Origin: Cardiocondyla obscurior
Taxonomy: Eukaryota; Arthropoda; Insecta; Hymenoptera; Formicidae
Reading direction: 5' to 3'
NCBI RefSeq assembly: GCF_019399895.1
Contig: NC_091873.1
Location: forward strand, 4,577,501-4,641,500
DNA: 64,000 nucleotides
The notes beneath the pieces were generated by a model. That model had not been told where the DNA came from. It searched no databases and saw only the letters and a list, made by a program, of their open reading frames with translations. Made by a program: the position numbers and the translations under genes. Below, one piece after another: positions 19,801 to 34,800 of this stretch; within the stretch, counting starts at the first letter, position 1, and every line of letters begins with the position of its first letter.

Positions 19801-22800
19801 ATGCTATGTTGTTAAATTTCAAAAATATTTTTTGTTTTTTGGCCATATCTCGGCTGCTGGTGAAAATAGAAGGCTCGGAATAGGCCCGTATGCATCTTTT
19901 TTAATTGCCGCACAATGCTACGTTGTAAAATTTCAAAAATATTTTTTCGTTTTTGGCCATATCTCGGCTTCTGATGAAAATAAATGGCTCCAAATAGGCC
20001 CAATGCATCTATTTTTAATGCCGCACAATGCTACGTTGTAAAATTTCAAAAATATTTTTGTTTTTGGCCATATCTCGGCTGCTGGTGAAAATAGAAAACT
20101 CGGAATAGGCCCGTATGCATTTTTTTAATTGCCGCACAATGCTACGTTGTAAATTTCAAAATATTTTCTTTCGTTTTTGGCCATATCTCGGCTTCTGATG
20201 AAAATAAAATACTCCAAATAGGCCCGATTCATCTATTTTGAATGCCACAATGCTACGTTGTAAATTTCAAAAATATTTTCTTTCGTTTTTGGCCATATCT
20301 CGGCTTCTGATGAAAATAAAAAGCTCCGAATAGGCCCAAATGCATCTATTTTGAATGCCGCACAATGCTACGTTGTAAAATTTCAAAAATATTTTCGTTC
20401 GTTTTTGGCCATATCGGCTGATGAAAATAAAAGGCTCGGAATAGGCCCGTATGCATCTTTTAATTGCCGCACAATGCTACGTTGTAAAATTTCAAAATAT
20501 TTTTTTTTTTTTTGGCCACATCTCGGCTTCTGATGAAAATAAAAGGCTTTACTAGGCCCAAATTCATCTATTTTGATTGCCGCACAATGCTATGTTGTTA
20601 AATTTCAAAAATATTTTTTTTCGTTTTTTGGCCATATCTCGGCTTCTGATGAAAATGAAAAGCTCCGAATAGGCCCAAATGCATCAATTTTGAATGCCAC
20701 ACAATGCTATGTTGTTAAATTTCAAAAATATTTTTTTGTTTTTGGCCATATCTCGGCTGCTGTGAAAATAGAAGGCTCGGAATAGGCCCGTATGCATCTA
20801 TTTTGAATGCCGCACAATGCTATGTTGTTAAATTTCAAAAATATTTTTTTTTGGTTTTTGGCCATATCTCGGCTTCTGATGAAAATAAAAAGCTCGAATA
20901 GGCCCAAATGCATCTATTGAATGCCGCACAATGCTATGTTGTTAAATTTCAAAATATTTTTTTTCTTGGCCATATCTCGGTTTGGTGAAAATAGAAGGCT
21001 CGGAATAGGCCCGTATGCATCTTTTTAATTGCCGCACAATGCTACGTTGTAAAATTTCAAAATATTTTTTTCGTTTTTGGCCATATCTCGGTTTCTGATG
21101 AAAATAAAAGACTCCGAATAGGCCCAAATGCATCTATTTTGAATGCCGCACAATGCTATGTTGTTAAATTTCAAAAATATTTTTTTCGTTTTTTGGCCAT
21201 ATCTCGGCTTCTGATGAAAATAAAAGGCTCCGAATAGGCCCAAATGCATCTATTTTGAATGCCGCACAATGCTATGTTGTTAAATTTCAAAAATATTTTT
21301 TTGTTTTTTGGCCATATCTCGGCTGCTGGTGAAAATAGAATGCTCGGAATAGGCCTATGCATCTTTTTAATGCCGCACAATGCTACGTTGTAAAATTTCA
21401 AAAATATTTTTTTCGTTTTTGGCCATATCTCGGCTTCTGATGAAAATAAAAAGCTCAAATAGGCCAATTCATCTATTTTGAATGCCGCACAATGCTATGT
21501 TGTTAAATTTCAAAATATTTTTTTCGTTTTTGGCCATATCTCGGCTTCTGATGAAAATAAAAGCTCCGAATAGGCCCAAATGCATCTATTTTGAATTCCA
21601 CAATACTATGTTGTTAAATTTCAAAAATATTTTTTTTGTTTTTGGCCATATCTCGGCTTCTGATGAAAATAAATGGCAATAAATAGGAATTCATCTATTT
21701 TGAATGCCGCACACTATTGTTAAATTTCAAAAATATTTTTTTCGTTTTTGGCCATATCTCGGCTTCTGATGAAAATAAAAAGCTCCGAATAGGCCCAAAT
21801 GCATCTATTTTGAATGCCGCACAATGCTATGTTGTTAAATTTCAAAAATATTTTTTTGTTTTTGGCCATATCTCGGCTGCTGGTGAAAATAGAAAGGCTC
21901 GGAATAGGCCCGTATGCATCTTTTTAATTGCCGCACAATGCTACGTTGTAAAATTTCAAAAATATTTTTTCGTTTTTGGCCATATCTCGGCTTCTGATGA
22001 AAATAAAAGGCTCGAATAGGCCCAAATGCATCTATTTTGAATGCCGCACAATGCTATGTTGTTAAATTTCAAAAATATTTTTTTCGTTTTTGGCCATATC
22101 GGCTTCTGATGAAAATAAAAGCTCGAATAGGCCCGAATGCATCTATTTTGAATGCCGCACAATGCTATGTTGTAAATTTCAAAAATATTTTTTTCGTTTT
22201 TGGCCATATCTCGGCTTCTGATGAAAATAAAAGGCTCCAAATAGGCCCGTATGCATCTTTTTTAATTGCCGCACAATGCTACGTTGTAAAATTTCAAAAA
22301 TATTTTCTTTCGTTTTTTGGCCATATCTCGGTTTCTGATGAAAATAAAATACTCAAATAGGCCCGAATTCATCTATTTTGAATGCACAATGCTACGTTGT
22401 AAAATTTCAAAAATATTTTTTTCGTTTTTGGCCATATCTCGGCTTCTGATGAAAATAAAGCTCGAATAGGCCCAAATGCATCTATTTTTAATGCCGCACA
22501 ATGCTACGTTGTAAAATTTCAAAAATATTTTCTTTCGTTTTTTGGCCATATCTCGGCTTCTGATGAAAATAGAAAGCTCGGAATAGGCCCGTATGCATCT
22601 TTTTTAATTGCCGCACAATGCTACGTTGTAAAATTTCAAAAATATTTTTTTTCGTTTTTGGCCATATCTCGGCTTCTGATGAAAATAAAAGGCTCCGAAT
22701 AGGCCCAAATGCATCTATTTTGAATGCCGCACAATGCTATGTTGTTAAATTTCAAAAATATTTTTTTCGTTTTTTGGCCATATCTCGGCTTCTGATGAAA

Positions 22801-25800
22801 ATAAAAGCTGAATAGGCCCAAATGCATCTATTTTGATGCCGCAACTATGTTGTTAAATTTCAAAAATATTTTTTTGTTTTTTGGCCATATCTCGGCTGCT
22901 GTGAAAATAGAAGGCTCGGAATAGGCCCGTATGCATCTTTTAATTGCCGCACAATGCTACGTTGTAAATTTCAAAAATATTTTCTTTCGTTTTTGGCCAT
23001 ATCTCGGCTGATGAAAATAAAAGCTCCAAATAGGAAATGCATCTATTTTAAATGCCGCACAATGCTACGTTGTAAAATTTCAAAATATTTTTTTTCGTTT
23101 TTGGCCATATCTCGGTTCTGATGAAAATAAATGGCTCCAAATAGGCCCGAATGCATCTATTTTGAATGCCGCACAATGCTACGTTGTAAAATTTCAAAAA
23201 TATTTTTTTTTGTTTTTGGCCATATCTCGGCTTCTGATGAAAATAAAAGCTCGAATAGGCCCAAATGCATCTATTTTGAATGCCGCACAATACGTTGTAA
23301 AATTTCAAAAATATTTTTTTCGTTTTTGGCCATATCTCGGCTTCTGATGAAAATAAAAAGCTCCAAATAGGCGAATTCATCTATTTTGAATGCCGCACAA
23401 TGCTATGTTGTTAAATTTCAAAATATTTTTTCGTTTTTTGGCCATATCTCGGCTGATGAAAATAAAGGCTCAAATAGGCCGAATTCATCTATTTTGAATG
23501 CCGCACAATGCTACGTTGTAAAATTTCAAAATATTTTTTTCGTTTTTGGCCATATCTCGGCTTCTGAAAATAAAAAGCTCCGAATAGGCCCAAATGCATC
23601 TATTTTGAATGCCGCACAATGCTATGTTGTAAAATTTCAAAATATTTTTTTGTTTTTGGCCATATCTCGGCTGCTGATGAAAATAGAATGCTCGAATAGG
23701 CCCGTATGCATCTTTTTAATTGCCGCACAATGCTACGTTGTAAAATTTCAAAATTATTTTTTTTGTTTTTGGCCATATCTCGGCTTCTGATGAAAATAAA
23801 AAGCTTTGAATAGGCCCGAATGCATCTATTTTGAATGCCGCACAATGCTATGTTGTTAAATTTCAAAAATATTTTTTTTGTTTTTTGGCCATATCTCGGC
23901 TGCTGGTGAAAATAAAAAGCTCGGAATAGGCCCGTATGCATCTTTTTTAATTGCCGCACAATGCTACGTTGTAAAATTTCAAAAATATTTTTTTTCGTTT
24001 TTGGCCATATCTCGGCTTCTGATGAAAATAAAAGGCTCCAAATAGGCCCGAATTCATCTATTTTGAATGCCGCACAATGCTATGTTGTTAAATTTCAAAA
24101 ATATTTTTTTTCGTTTTTTGGCCATATCTCGGCTTCTGATGAAAATAAAAAGCTCCGAATAGACCCAAATGCATCTATTTTGATTGCCGCACAATGCTAT
24201 GTTGTTAAATTTCAAAAATATTTTTTTCGTTTTTGGCCATATCGGCTTCTGATGAAAATAAAAGGCTCAAATAGGCCCGTATGCATTTTTTAATTGCCGC
24301 ACAATGCTACGTTGTAAATTTCAAAATATTTTCTTTCGTTTTTGGCCATATCTCGGCTTCTGATGAAAATAAAATACTCCAAATATTCATCTATTTTGAA
24401 TGCCGCACAATGCTACGTTGTAAAATTTCAAAAATATTTTTTTCGTTTTTGGCCATATCTCGGCTGATGAAAATAAAGCTCGAATAGGCCCAAATGCATC
24501 TATTTTGAATGCCGCACAATGCTACGTTGTAAAATTTCAAAAATATTTTCGTTCGTTTGGCCATATCTCGGCTTCTGATGAAAATAAAAGGCTCGGAATA
24601 GGCCGTATGCATCTTTTTAATTGCCGCACAATGCTACGTTGTAAATTTCAAAAATATTTTTTGTTTTTGGCCATATCTCGGCTTCTGATGAAAATAAAAG
24701 CTCGCTTTGGCCCAAATGCATCTATTTTGAATGCCGCACAATGCTATGTTGTTAAAATTTCAAAAATATTTTTTTCGTTTTTGGCCATATCTCGGCTTCT
24801 GATGAAAATAAAAGCTCGAATAGGCCCAAATGCATCTATTTTGAATGCCGCACAATGCTATGTTGTTAAATTTCAAAATATTTTTTTGTTTTTGGCCATA
24901 TCTCGGCTGCTTGTGAAAATAGAAGGCTCGGAATAGGCCCGTATGCATCTTTTTTAATTGCCGCACAATGCTACGTTGTAAAATTTCAAAAATATTTTTT
25001 TCGTTTTTTGGCCATATCTCGGCTTCTGATGAAAATAAAAAGCTTTGAATAGGCCGATGCATCTATTTTGAATGCCGCACAATGCTATGTTGTTAAATTT
25101 CAAAAATATTTTCGTTTTTTGGCCATATCTCGGCTTCTGATGAAAATAAAAAGCTCGAATAGGCCCAAATGCATCTATTTTGAATGCCGCACAATGCTAT
25201 GTTGTTAAATTTCAAAAATATTTTTTTGTTTTTTGGCCATATCTCGGCTGCTGGTGAAAATAGAAGGCTCGGAATAGGCCCGTATGCATCTTTTTTAATT
25301 GCCGCACAATGCTACGTTGTAAAATTTCAAAATATTTTTTTTCGTTTTTGGCCATATCTCGGCTTCTGATGAAAATAAAAAGCTCCGAATAGGCCCAAAT
25401 GCATCTATTTTGAATGCCGCACAATGCTATGTTGTTAAATTTCAAGAATATTTTTTTTCGTTTTTTGGCCATATCTCGGCTTCTGATGAAAATACTCCAA
25501 ATAGGCCCGTATGCATCTTTTTAATTGCCGCACAATGCTACGTTGTAAAATTTCAAAATATTTTCTTTCGTTTTTGGCCATATCTCGGCTTCTGATGAAA
25601 ATAAAAACTCCAAATAGGCCCGATTCATCTATTTTGAATGCCGCACAATGCTATGTTGTAAAATTTCAAAATATTTTTTTCGTTTTTGGCCATATCTCGG
25701 CTTCTGATGAAAATAAAAGCTCGAATAGGCCCAAATGCATCTATTTTGAATGCCGCACAATGCTACGTTGTAAAATTTCAAAAATTATTTTTTTCGTTTT

Positions 25801-28800
25801 TTGGCCATATCTCGGCTTCTGATGAAAATAAAAAGCTCCGAATAGGCCCAAATGCATCTATTTTGAATGCCGCACAATGCTATGTTGTTAAATTTCAAAA
25901 ATATTTTTTTTTGTTTTTTGGCCATATCTCGGCTTTTGATGAAAATAAAAAGTTCCGAATAGGCCCAAATGCATCTATTTTGAATGCCGCATAATGCTAT
26001 GTTGTTAAATTTCAAAAATATTTTTTTGTTTTTTTGGCCATATCTCGGCTGCTGATGAAAATAAAAGCTCGGAATAGGCCCGTATGCATCTTTTTTAATT
26101 GCCGCACAATGCTACGTTGTAAAATTTCAAAAATAGTTTTTTTCGTTTTTTGGCCATATCTCGGCTTCTGATGAAAATAAAAAGCTCCGAATAGGCCCAA
26201 TTCATTTATGAATGCCGCACAATGCTATGTTGTTAAATTTCAAAATATTTTTTCGTTTTTTGGCCATATCTCGGCTTCTGATGAAAATAAAAAGCTCCGA
26301 ATAGGCCCAAATGCATCTATTTTGAATTCCGCACAATGCTATGTTGTTAAATTTTAAAAATATTTTTTTTGTTTTTGGCCATATCTCGGCTTCTGATGAA
26401 AATAAAGGCTCCAATAGCCCGATTCATCTATTTTGAATGCCGCACAATGCTACGTTGTTAAATTTCAAAATATTTTTTTCGTTTTTGGCCATATCTCGGC
26501 TTCTGATGAAAATAAAGCTCCGAATAGGCCCAAATGCATCTATTTTGAATGCCGCACAATGCTATGTTGTAAATTTCAAAAATATTTTTTTGTTTTTGGC
26601 CATATCTCGGCTGCTGATGAAAATAGAAAGCTCGGAATAGGCCCGTATGCATCTTTTTTAATTGCCGCACAATGCTACGTTGTAAAATTTCAAAAATATT
26701 TTTTTTCGTTTTTTGGCCATATCTCGGCTTCTGATGAAAATAAAAGGCTTTACTAGGCCCAAATTCATCTATTTTGAATGCCGCACAATGCTATGTTGTT
26801 AAATTTCAAAAATATTTTTTTTCGTTTTTTGGCCATATCTCGGCTTCTGATGAAAATAAAAAGCTTCGAATAGGCCCAAATGCATCTATTTTAAATGCCG
26901 CACAATGCTATGTTGTAAATTTCAAAATATTTTTTTCGTTTTTGGCCATATCTCGGCTTCTGATGAAAATAAAAGGCTCGGAATAGGCCCGTATGCATTT
27001 TTTTTAATTGCCGCACAATGCGTTGTAAATTTCAAAAATATTTTCTTTCGTTTTTGGCCATATCTCGGCTTCTGATGAAAATAAAATACTCCAATAGGCC
27101 CGAATGCATCTATTTTGAATGCCGCACAATGCTACGTTGTAAAATTTCAAAATATTTTCTTTCGTTTTTGGCCATATCTCGGCTTCTGATGAAAATAAAG
27201 CTCCGAATAGGCCCAAATGCATCTAATTTGAATGCCGCACAATGCTACGTTGTAAAATTTCAAAAATATTTTCGTTCGTTTTTGGCATATCTCGGCTTCT
27301 GATGAAAATAAGGCTCGGAATAGGCCCGTATGCATCTTTTTTAATTGCCGCACAATGCTACGTTGTAAAATTTCAAAAATATTTTTTTGTTTTTGGCCAT
27401 ATCGGCTTCTGATGAAAATAAAAGCTCGAATAGGCCCAAATGCATCTATTTTGAATGCCGCACAATGCTATGTTGTTAAATTTCAAAATATTTTCTTGTT
27501 TTTGGCCATATCTCGGCTTCTGATGAAAATAGAAGGCTCGGAATAGGCCGTATGCATCTTTTTTAATTGCCGCACAATGCTACGTTGTAAATTTCAAAAA
27601 TATTTTTTCGTTTTTGGCCATATCTCGGCTTTTGATGAAAATAAAAGGCTCAAATAGGCCCGAATTTTATTTTGAATGCCGCACAATGCTATGTTGTTAA
27701 ATTTCAAAAATATTTTTTTCGTTTTTGGCCATATCTCGGCTTTTGATGAAAATAAAGTTCCGAATAGGCCCAAATGCATCTATTTTGAATGCCGCACAAT
27801 GCTATGTTGTTAAATTTCAAAATATTTTCTTGTTTTTTGGCCATATCTCGGCTGCTGGTGAAAATAAAATGCTCGGAATAGGCCCGTATGCATCTTTTTA
27901 ATTGCCGCACAATGCTACGTTGTAAAATTTCAAAATATTTTTTCGTTTTTTGGCCATATCTCGGCTTCTGATGAAAATAAAACTTCAAATAGGCCCAATT
28001 CATCTATTTTGAATGCCGCACAATGCTATGTTGTTAAATTTCAAAAATATTTTCGTTTTTGGCCATATCTCGGCTTCTGATGAAAATAAAAAGCTCCGAA
28101 TAGGCCCAAATGCATCTATTTTGAATTCCGCACAATGCTATGTTGTTAAATTTCAAAAATATTTTTGTTTGTTTTTTGGCCATATCTCGGCTTCTGATGA
28201 AAATAAACGGCTCCAATAAGCCCGAATTCATCTATTTTGAATGCCGCACAATGCTATGTTGTTAAATTTCAAAAATATTTTTTCGTTTTTTGGCCATATC
28301 TTGGCTTTTGATGAAAATAAAAAGCTCCGAATAGGCCCAAATGCATCTATTTTGATTGTTCCACAATGCTATGTTGTTAAATTTCAAAAATATTTTTTGT
28401 TTTTGGCCATATCTCGGCTGCTGGTGAAAATAGAAGGCTCGGAATAGGCCCGTATGCATCTTTTTTAATTGCCGCACAATGCTACGTTGTAAAATTTCAA
28501 AAATTTTTTTTTTCGTTTTTTGGCCATATCTCGGCTTCTGATGAAAATAAAAGGCTTTAATAGGCCCAAATGCATCTATTTTGAATGCCGCACAATGCTA
28601 TGTTGTTAAATTTCAAAAATATTTTTTTTCGTTTTTTGGCTATATCTCGGCTTCTGATGAAAATAAAAAGCTCCGAATAGGCCCAAATGCATCTATTTTA
28701 AATGCCGCACAATGCTATGTTGTTAAATTTCAAAAATATTTTTTTCGTTTTTGGCCATATCTCGGCTTCTGATGAAAATAAAAGGCTCAATAGGCCCGTA

Positions 28801-31800
28801 TGCATTTTTTTAATTGCCGCACAATGCTACGTTGTAAATTTCAAAATATTTTCTTTCGTTTTTGGCCATATCTCGGCTTCTGATGAAAATAAATACTCAA
28901 ATAGGCCCGAATTCATCTATTTTGAATGCCGCACAATGCTACGTTGTAAAATTTCAAAAATATTTTCTTTCGTTTTTTGGCCATATCTCGGCTTCTGATG
29001 AAAATAAAAAGCTCCGAATAGGCCCAAATGCACCTAATTTGAATGCCGCACAATGCTACGTTGTAAAATTTCAAAAATATTTTCGTTCGTTTTTTGGCCA
29101 TATCTCGGCTTCCGATGAAAATAAAAGGCTCGGAATAGGCCCGTATGCATCTTTTTTAATTGCCGCACAATGCTACGTTGTAAAATTTCAAAAATATTTT
29201 TTTTCGTTTTTCGGCCATATCTCGGCTTCTGATGAAAATAAAAGGCTTTACTAGGCCCAAATTCATCTATTTTGAATGCCGCACACTATGTTGTTAAATT
29301 TCAAAAATATTTTTCGTTTTTGGCCATATCTCGGCTTCTGATGAAAATAAAAGCTCGAATAGGCCCAAATGCATCTATTTTGAATGCCGCACAATGCTAT
29401 GTTGTTAAATTTCAAAAATATTTTTTTTTTGGCCATATCTTCGGCTGCTGGTGAAAATAGAAGGCTCGGAATAGGCCCGTATGCATCTTTTAATTGCCAC
29501 AATGCTACGTTGTAAAATTTCAAAAATATTTTCTTTCGTTTTTTGGCCATATCTCGGCTTCTGATGAAAATAAAAAGCTCCGAATAGGCCCGAATGCATC
29601 TATTTTGAATGCCGCACAATGCTATGTTGTTAAATTTCAAAAATATTTTTTTTCGTTTTTGGCCATATCTCGGCTTCTGATGAAAATAAAAAGCTCCGAA
29701 TAGGCCCAAATGCATCTATTTTGAATGCCGCACAATGCTATGTTGTTAAATTTTAAAAATATTTTTTTTTGTTATTTGGCCATATCTCGGCTGCTGGTGA
29801 AAATAGAAGGCTCAGAATAGGCCCGTATGCATCTTTTTTAATTGCCGCACAATGCTACGTTGTAAAATTTCAAAAATATTTTTTTTCGTTTTTCGGCCAT
29901 ATCTCGGCTTCTGATGAAAATAAAAAGCTCCAAATAGGTTCAAATGCATCTATTTTGAATGCCGCACAATGCTACGTTGTAAAATTTCAAAAATATTTTT
30001 TTTCGTTTTTTGGCCATATCTCGGCTTCTGATGAAAATAAATGGCTCCAAATAGGCCCAAATTCATCTATTTTGAATGCCGCACAATGCTACGTTGTAAA
30101 ATTTCAAAAATATTTTTTTTCGTTTTTTGGCCATATCTCGGCTTCTGATGAAAATAAAGAACTCCGAATAGGTTCAAATGCATCTATTTTGAATGCCGCA
30201 CAATGCTACGTTGTAAAATTTCAAAAATATTTTTTTTCGTTTTTTGGCCATATCTCGGCTTCTGATGAAAATAAAGCTCCAATAGGCCCGAATGCATCTA
30301 TTTTGAATGCCGCACAATGCTATGTTGTTAAATTTCAAAAATATTTTTTTTCGTTTTTGGCCATATCTCGGCTTCTGATGAAAATAAAAGGCTCCAAATA
30401 GGCCCGAATTCATCTATTTTGAATGCCGCACAATGCTACGTTGTAAAATTTCAAAAATATTTTCTTTCGTTTTTTGGCCATATCTCGGCTTCTGATGAAA
30501 ATAAAAAGCTCCAAATAGGCCCAAATGCATCTATTTTGAATGCCGCACAATGCTATGTTGTTAAATTTCAAAAATATTTTTTTGTTTTTTGGCCATATCT
30601 CGGCTGCTGGTGAAAATAGAATGCTCGGAATAGGCCCGTATGCATCTTTTTTAATTGCCGCACAATGCTACGTTGTAAAATTTCAAAAATATTTTCTTTT
30701 GTTTTTTGGCCATATCTCGGCTTCTGATGAAAATAAAAAGCTTTGAATAGGCCCGAATGCATCTATTTTGAATGCCGCACAATGCTATGTTGTTAAATTT
30801 CAAAAATATTTTTTTTTTTTTGGCCATATCTCGGCTGCTGGTGAAAATAGAAGGCTCGGAATAGACCCGTATGCATCTTTTTTAATTGCCGCACAATGCT
30901 ACGTTGTAAAATTTCAAAAATTTTTTTTTTCGTTTTTTGGCCATATCTCGGCTTCTGATGAAAATAAAAGCTCCAAATAGGCCCAAATGCATCTATTTTG
31001 AATGCCGCACAATGCTATGTTGTTAAATTTCAAAATATTTTTTCGTTTTTGGCCATATCTCGGCTTCTGATGAAAATAAAAAGCTCCGAATAGGCCCAAA
31101 TGCATCTATTTTGATTGCCGCACAATGCTATGTTGTTAAATTTCAAAATATTTTCGTTTTTGGCCATATCTCGGCTTCTGATGAAAATAAAAACTCCAAA
31201 TAGGCCCGTATGCATCTTTTTTAATTGCCGCACAATGCTACGTTGTAAAATTTCAAAAATATTTTTTTTCGTTTTTGGCCATATCTCGGCTTCTGATGAA
31301 AATAAAATACTCCAAATAGGCCCAAATGCCTATTTTGAATGCCGCACAATGCTACGTTGTAAAATTTCAAAAATATTTTTTCGTTTTTGGCCATATCTCG
31401 GCTTCTGATGAAAATAAGAAGCTCGGAATAGGCCCGTATGCATCTTTTTAATTGCCGCACAATGCTACGTTGTAAAATTTCAAAAATATTTTTTTTTGTT
31501 TTTCGGCCACATCTCGGCTTCTGATGAAAATAAAAGGCTTTACTAGGCCCAAATTCATCTATTTTGATTGCCGCACAATGCTATGTTGTTAAATTTCAAA
31601 AATATTTTTTTTCGTTTTTTGGCCATATCTCGGCTGATGAAAATAAAAGCTCCGAATAGGCCCAAATGCATCTATTTTGATGCCGCACAATGCTATGTTG
31701 TTAAATTTCAAAATATTTTTTTGTTTTTGGCCATATTTCGGCTTGTGAAAATAGAAGGCTCGGAATAGGCCCGTATGCATCTTTTTAATTGCCGCACAAT

Positions 31801-34800
31801 GCTACGTTGTAAATTTCAAAATATTTTTTTCGTTTTTGGCCATATCTTGGCTTCTGATGAAAATAGAAAGCTTTGAATAGGCCCGAATGCATCTATTTTG
31901 AATGCCGCACAATGCTATGTTGTTAAATTTCAAAAATATTTTTTTCGTTTTTTGGCCATATTTCGGCTTCTGATGAAAATAAAAAGCTCCGAATAGGCCC
32001 AAATGCATCTATTTTGAATGCCGCACAATGCTATATTGTTAAATTTCAAAAATATTTTGTTCTTTGGCCATATCTCGGCTGCTGGTGAAAATAGAAAGGC
32101 TCGGAATAGGCCGTATGCATCTTTTTAATTGCCGCACAATGCTACGTTGTAAAATTTCAAAAATATTTTTTTCGTTTTTGGCCATATCTCGGCTTCTGAT
32201 GAAAATAAAAGCTCCAAATAGGCCCGATTCATCTATTTTGAATGCCGCACAATGCTATGTTGTTAAATTTCAAAAATATTTTTTCGTTTTTGGCCATATC
32301 TCGGCTTCTGATGAAAATAAAAGCTCCGATAGGCCCAAATGCATCTATTTTGAATGCCGCACAATGCTATGTTGTTAAATTTCAAAAATATTTTCTTGTT
32401 TTTGGCCATATCTCGGCTTCTGATGAAAATAAAGCTCCAATAGGCTTCATCTATTTTGAATGCCGCACAATGCTACTGTTAAATTTTCAAAAATATTTTT
32501 TTCGTTTTTGGCCATATCTCGGCTTCTGATGAAAATAAAAAGCTCGAATAGGCCCAAATGCATCTATTTTGAATGCCCACAATGCTATGTTGTTAAATTT
32601 CAAAATATTTTTTTGTTTTTGGCCATATCTCGGCTGCTGATGAAAATAGAAGGCTCGGAATAGGCCCGTATGCATCTTTTTTAATTGCCGCACAATGCTA
32701 CGTTGTAAAATTTCAAAATATTTTTTTTCGTTTTTGGCCATATCTCGGCTTCTGATGAAAATAAAAGGCTTTAATAGGCCCAAATGCATCTATTTTGAAT
32801 GCCGCACAATGCTATGTTGTTAAATTTCAAAATATTTTTTTCGTTTTTGGCCATATCTCGGCTTCTGATGAAAATAAAAAGCTCGAATAGGCCCAATGCA
32901 TCTATTTTAAATGCCGCACAATGCTATGTTGTTAAATTTCAAAAATATTTTTTGTTTTTGGCCATATCTCGGCTGCTGGTGAAAATAGAAGGCTCGGAAT
33001 AGGCCCATGCATTTTTAATTGCCGCACAATGCTACGTTGTAAATTTCAAAAATATTTTCTTTCGTTTTTTGGCCACATCTCGGCTTCTGATGAAAATAAA
33101 ATACTCCAAATAGACCCGAATTCATCTATTTTGAATGCCGCACAATGCTACGTTGTAAAATTTCAAAAATATTTTCTTTCGTTTTTTGGCCATATCTCGG
33201 CTTCTGATGAAAATAAAAAGCTTCGAATAGGCCCAAATGCACCTAATTTGAATGCCGCACAATGCTACGTTGTAAAATTTCAAAAATATTTTCGTTCGTT
33301 TTTTGGCCATATCTCGGCTGATGAAAATAAAAAGGCTCGGAATAGGCCCGTATGCATCTTTTTAATTGCCGCACAATGCTACGTTGTAAAATTTCAAAAA
33401 TATTTTTCGTTTTTGGCCATATCTCGGCTTCTGATGAAAATAAAAGGCTCCAATAGGCCCAAATTCATCTATTTTGAATGCCGCACAATGCTATGTTGTT
33501 AAATTTCAAAAATATTTTTTTTTGTTTTTTGGCCATATCTCGGCTTCTGATGAAAATAAAGGCTCAAATAGGCCCGAATGCATCTATTTTTAATGCCGCA
33601 CAATGCTACGTTGTAAAATTTCAAAATATTTTTTTGTTTTTTGGCCATATCTCGGCTGCTGATGAAAATAGAAGGCTCGGAATAGGCCCGTATGCATTTT
33701 TTTTAATTGCCGCACAATGCTACGTTGTAAAATTTCAAAAATATTTTCTTTCGTTTTTTTGGCCATATCTCGGCTTCTGATGAAAATAAAAGGCTCCAAA
33801 TAGGCCCAAATGCATCTATTTTGAATGCCGCACAATGCTATGTTGTTAAATTTCAAAAATATTTTTTTTCGTTTTTTGGCCATATCTCGGCTTCTGATGA
33901 AAATAAAAAGCTCCGAATAGGCCCGAATGCATCTATTTTAAATGCCGCACAATGCTATGTTGTTAAATTTCAAAAATATTTTTTTTTGTTTTTTGGCCAT
34001 ATCTCGGCTGCTGGTGAAAATAGAAAGCTCGGAATAGGCCCGTATGCATTTTTAATTGCCGCACAATTCTACGTTGTAGAATTTCAAAAATATTTTCTTT
34101 CGTTTTTTGGCCATATCTCGGCTTCTGATGAAAATAAAATACTCCAAATAGGCCCGAATTCATCTATTTTGAATGCCGCACAATGCTACGTTGTAAAATT
34201 TCAAAATATTTTTTTCGTTTTTGGCCATATCTCGGCTTCTGATGAAAATAAAAAGCTCCGAATAGGCCCAAATGCATCTATTTTGAATGCCGCACAATGC
34301 TACGTTGTAAAATTTCAAAAATATTTTCTTTCGTTTTTTGGCCATATCTCGGCTTCTGATGAAAATAAAAAGCTCGGAATAGGCCCGTATGCATCTTTTT
34401 AATTGCCGCACAATGCTATGTTGTTAAATTTCAAAAATATTTTCTTTCGTTTTTTGGACATATCTCGGCTTCTGATAAAAATTAAAGGCTCCAAATAGGT
34501 CCAAATGCATTGATTTTGAATTCCGCACAATGCTATGTTGTTAAATTTCAAAAATATTTTTTTCGTTTTTGGCCATATCTCGGCTGTGATGAAAATAAAT
34601 AGCTCGAATAGGCCCAAATGCATCTATTTTGAATGCCGCACAATGCTATGTTGTTAAATTTCAAAAATATTTTCTTTCGTTTTTTGGCCATATCTCGGCT
34701 TCTGATGAAAATAAAAAGCTCCAAATAGGCCCAAATGCATATTTTAAATGCCGCACAATGCTACGTTGTAAAATTTCAAAATATTTTTTCGTTTTTGGCC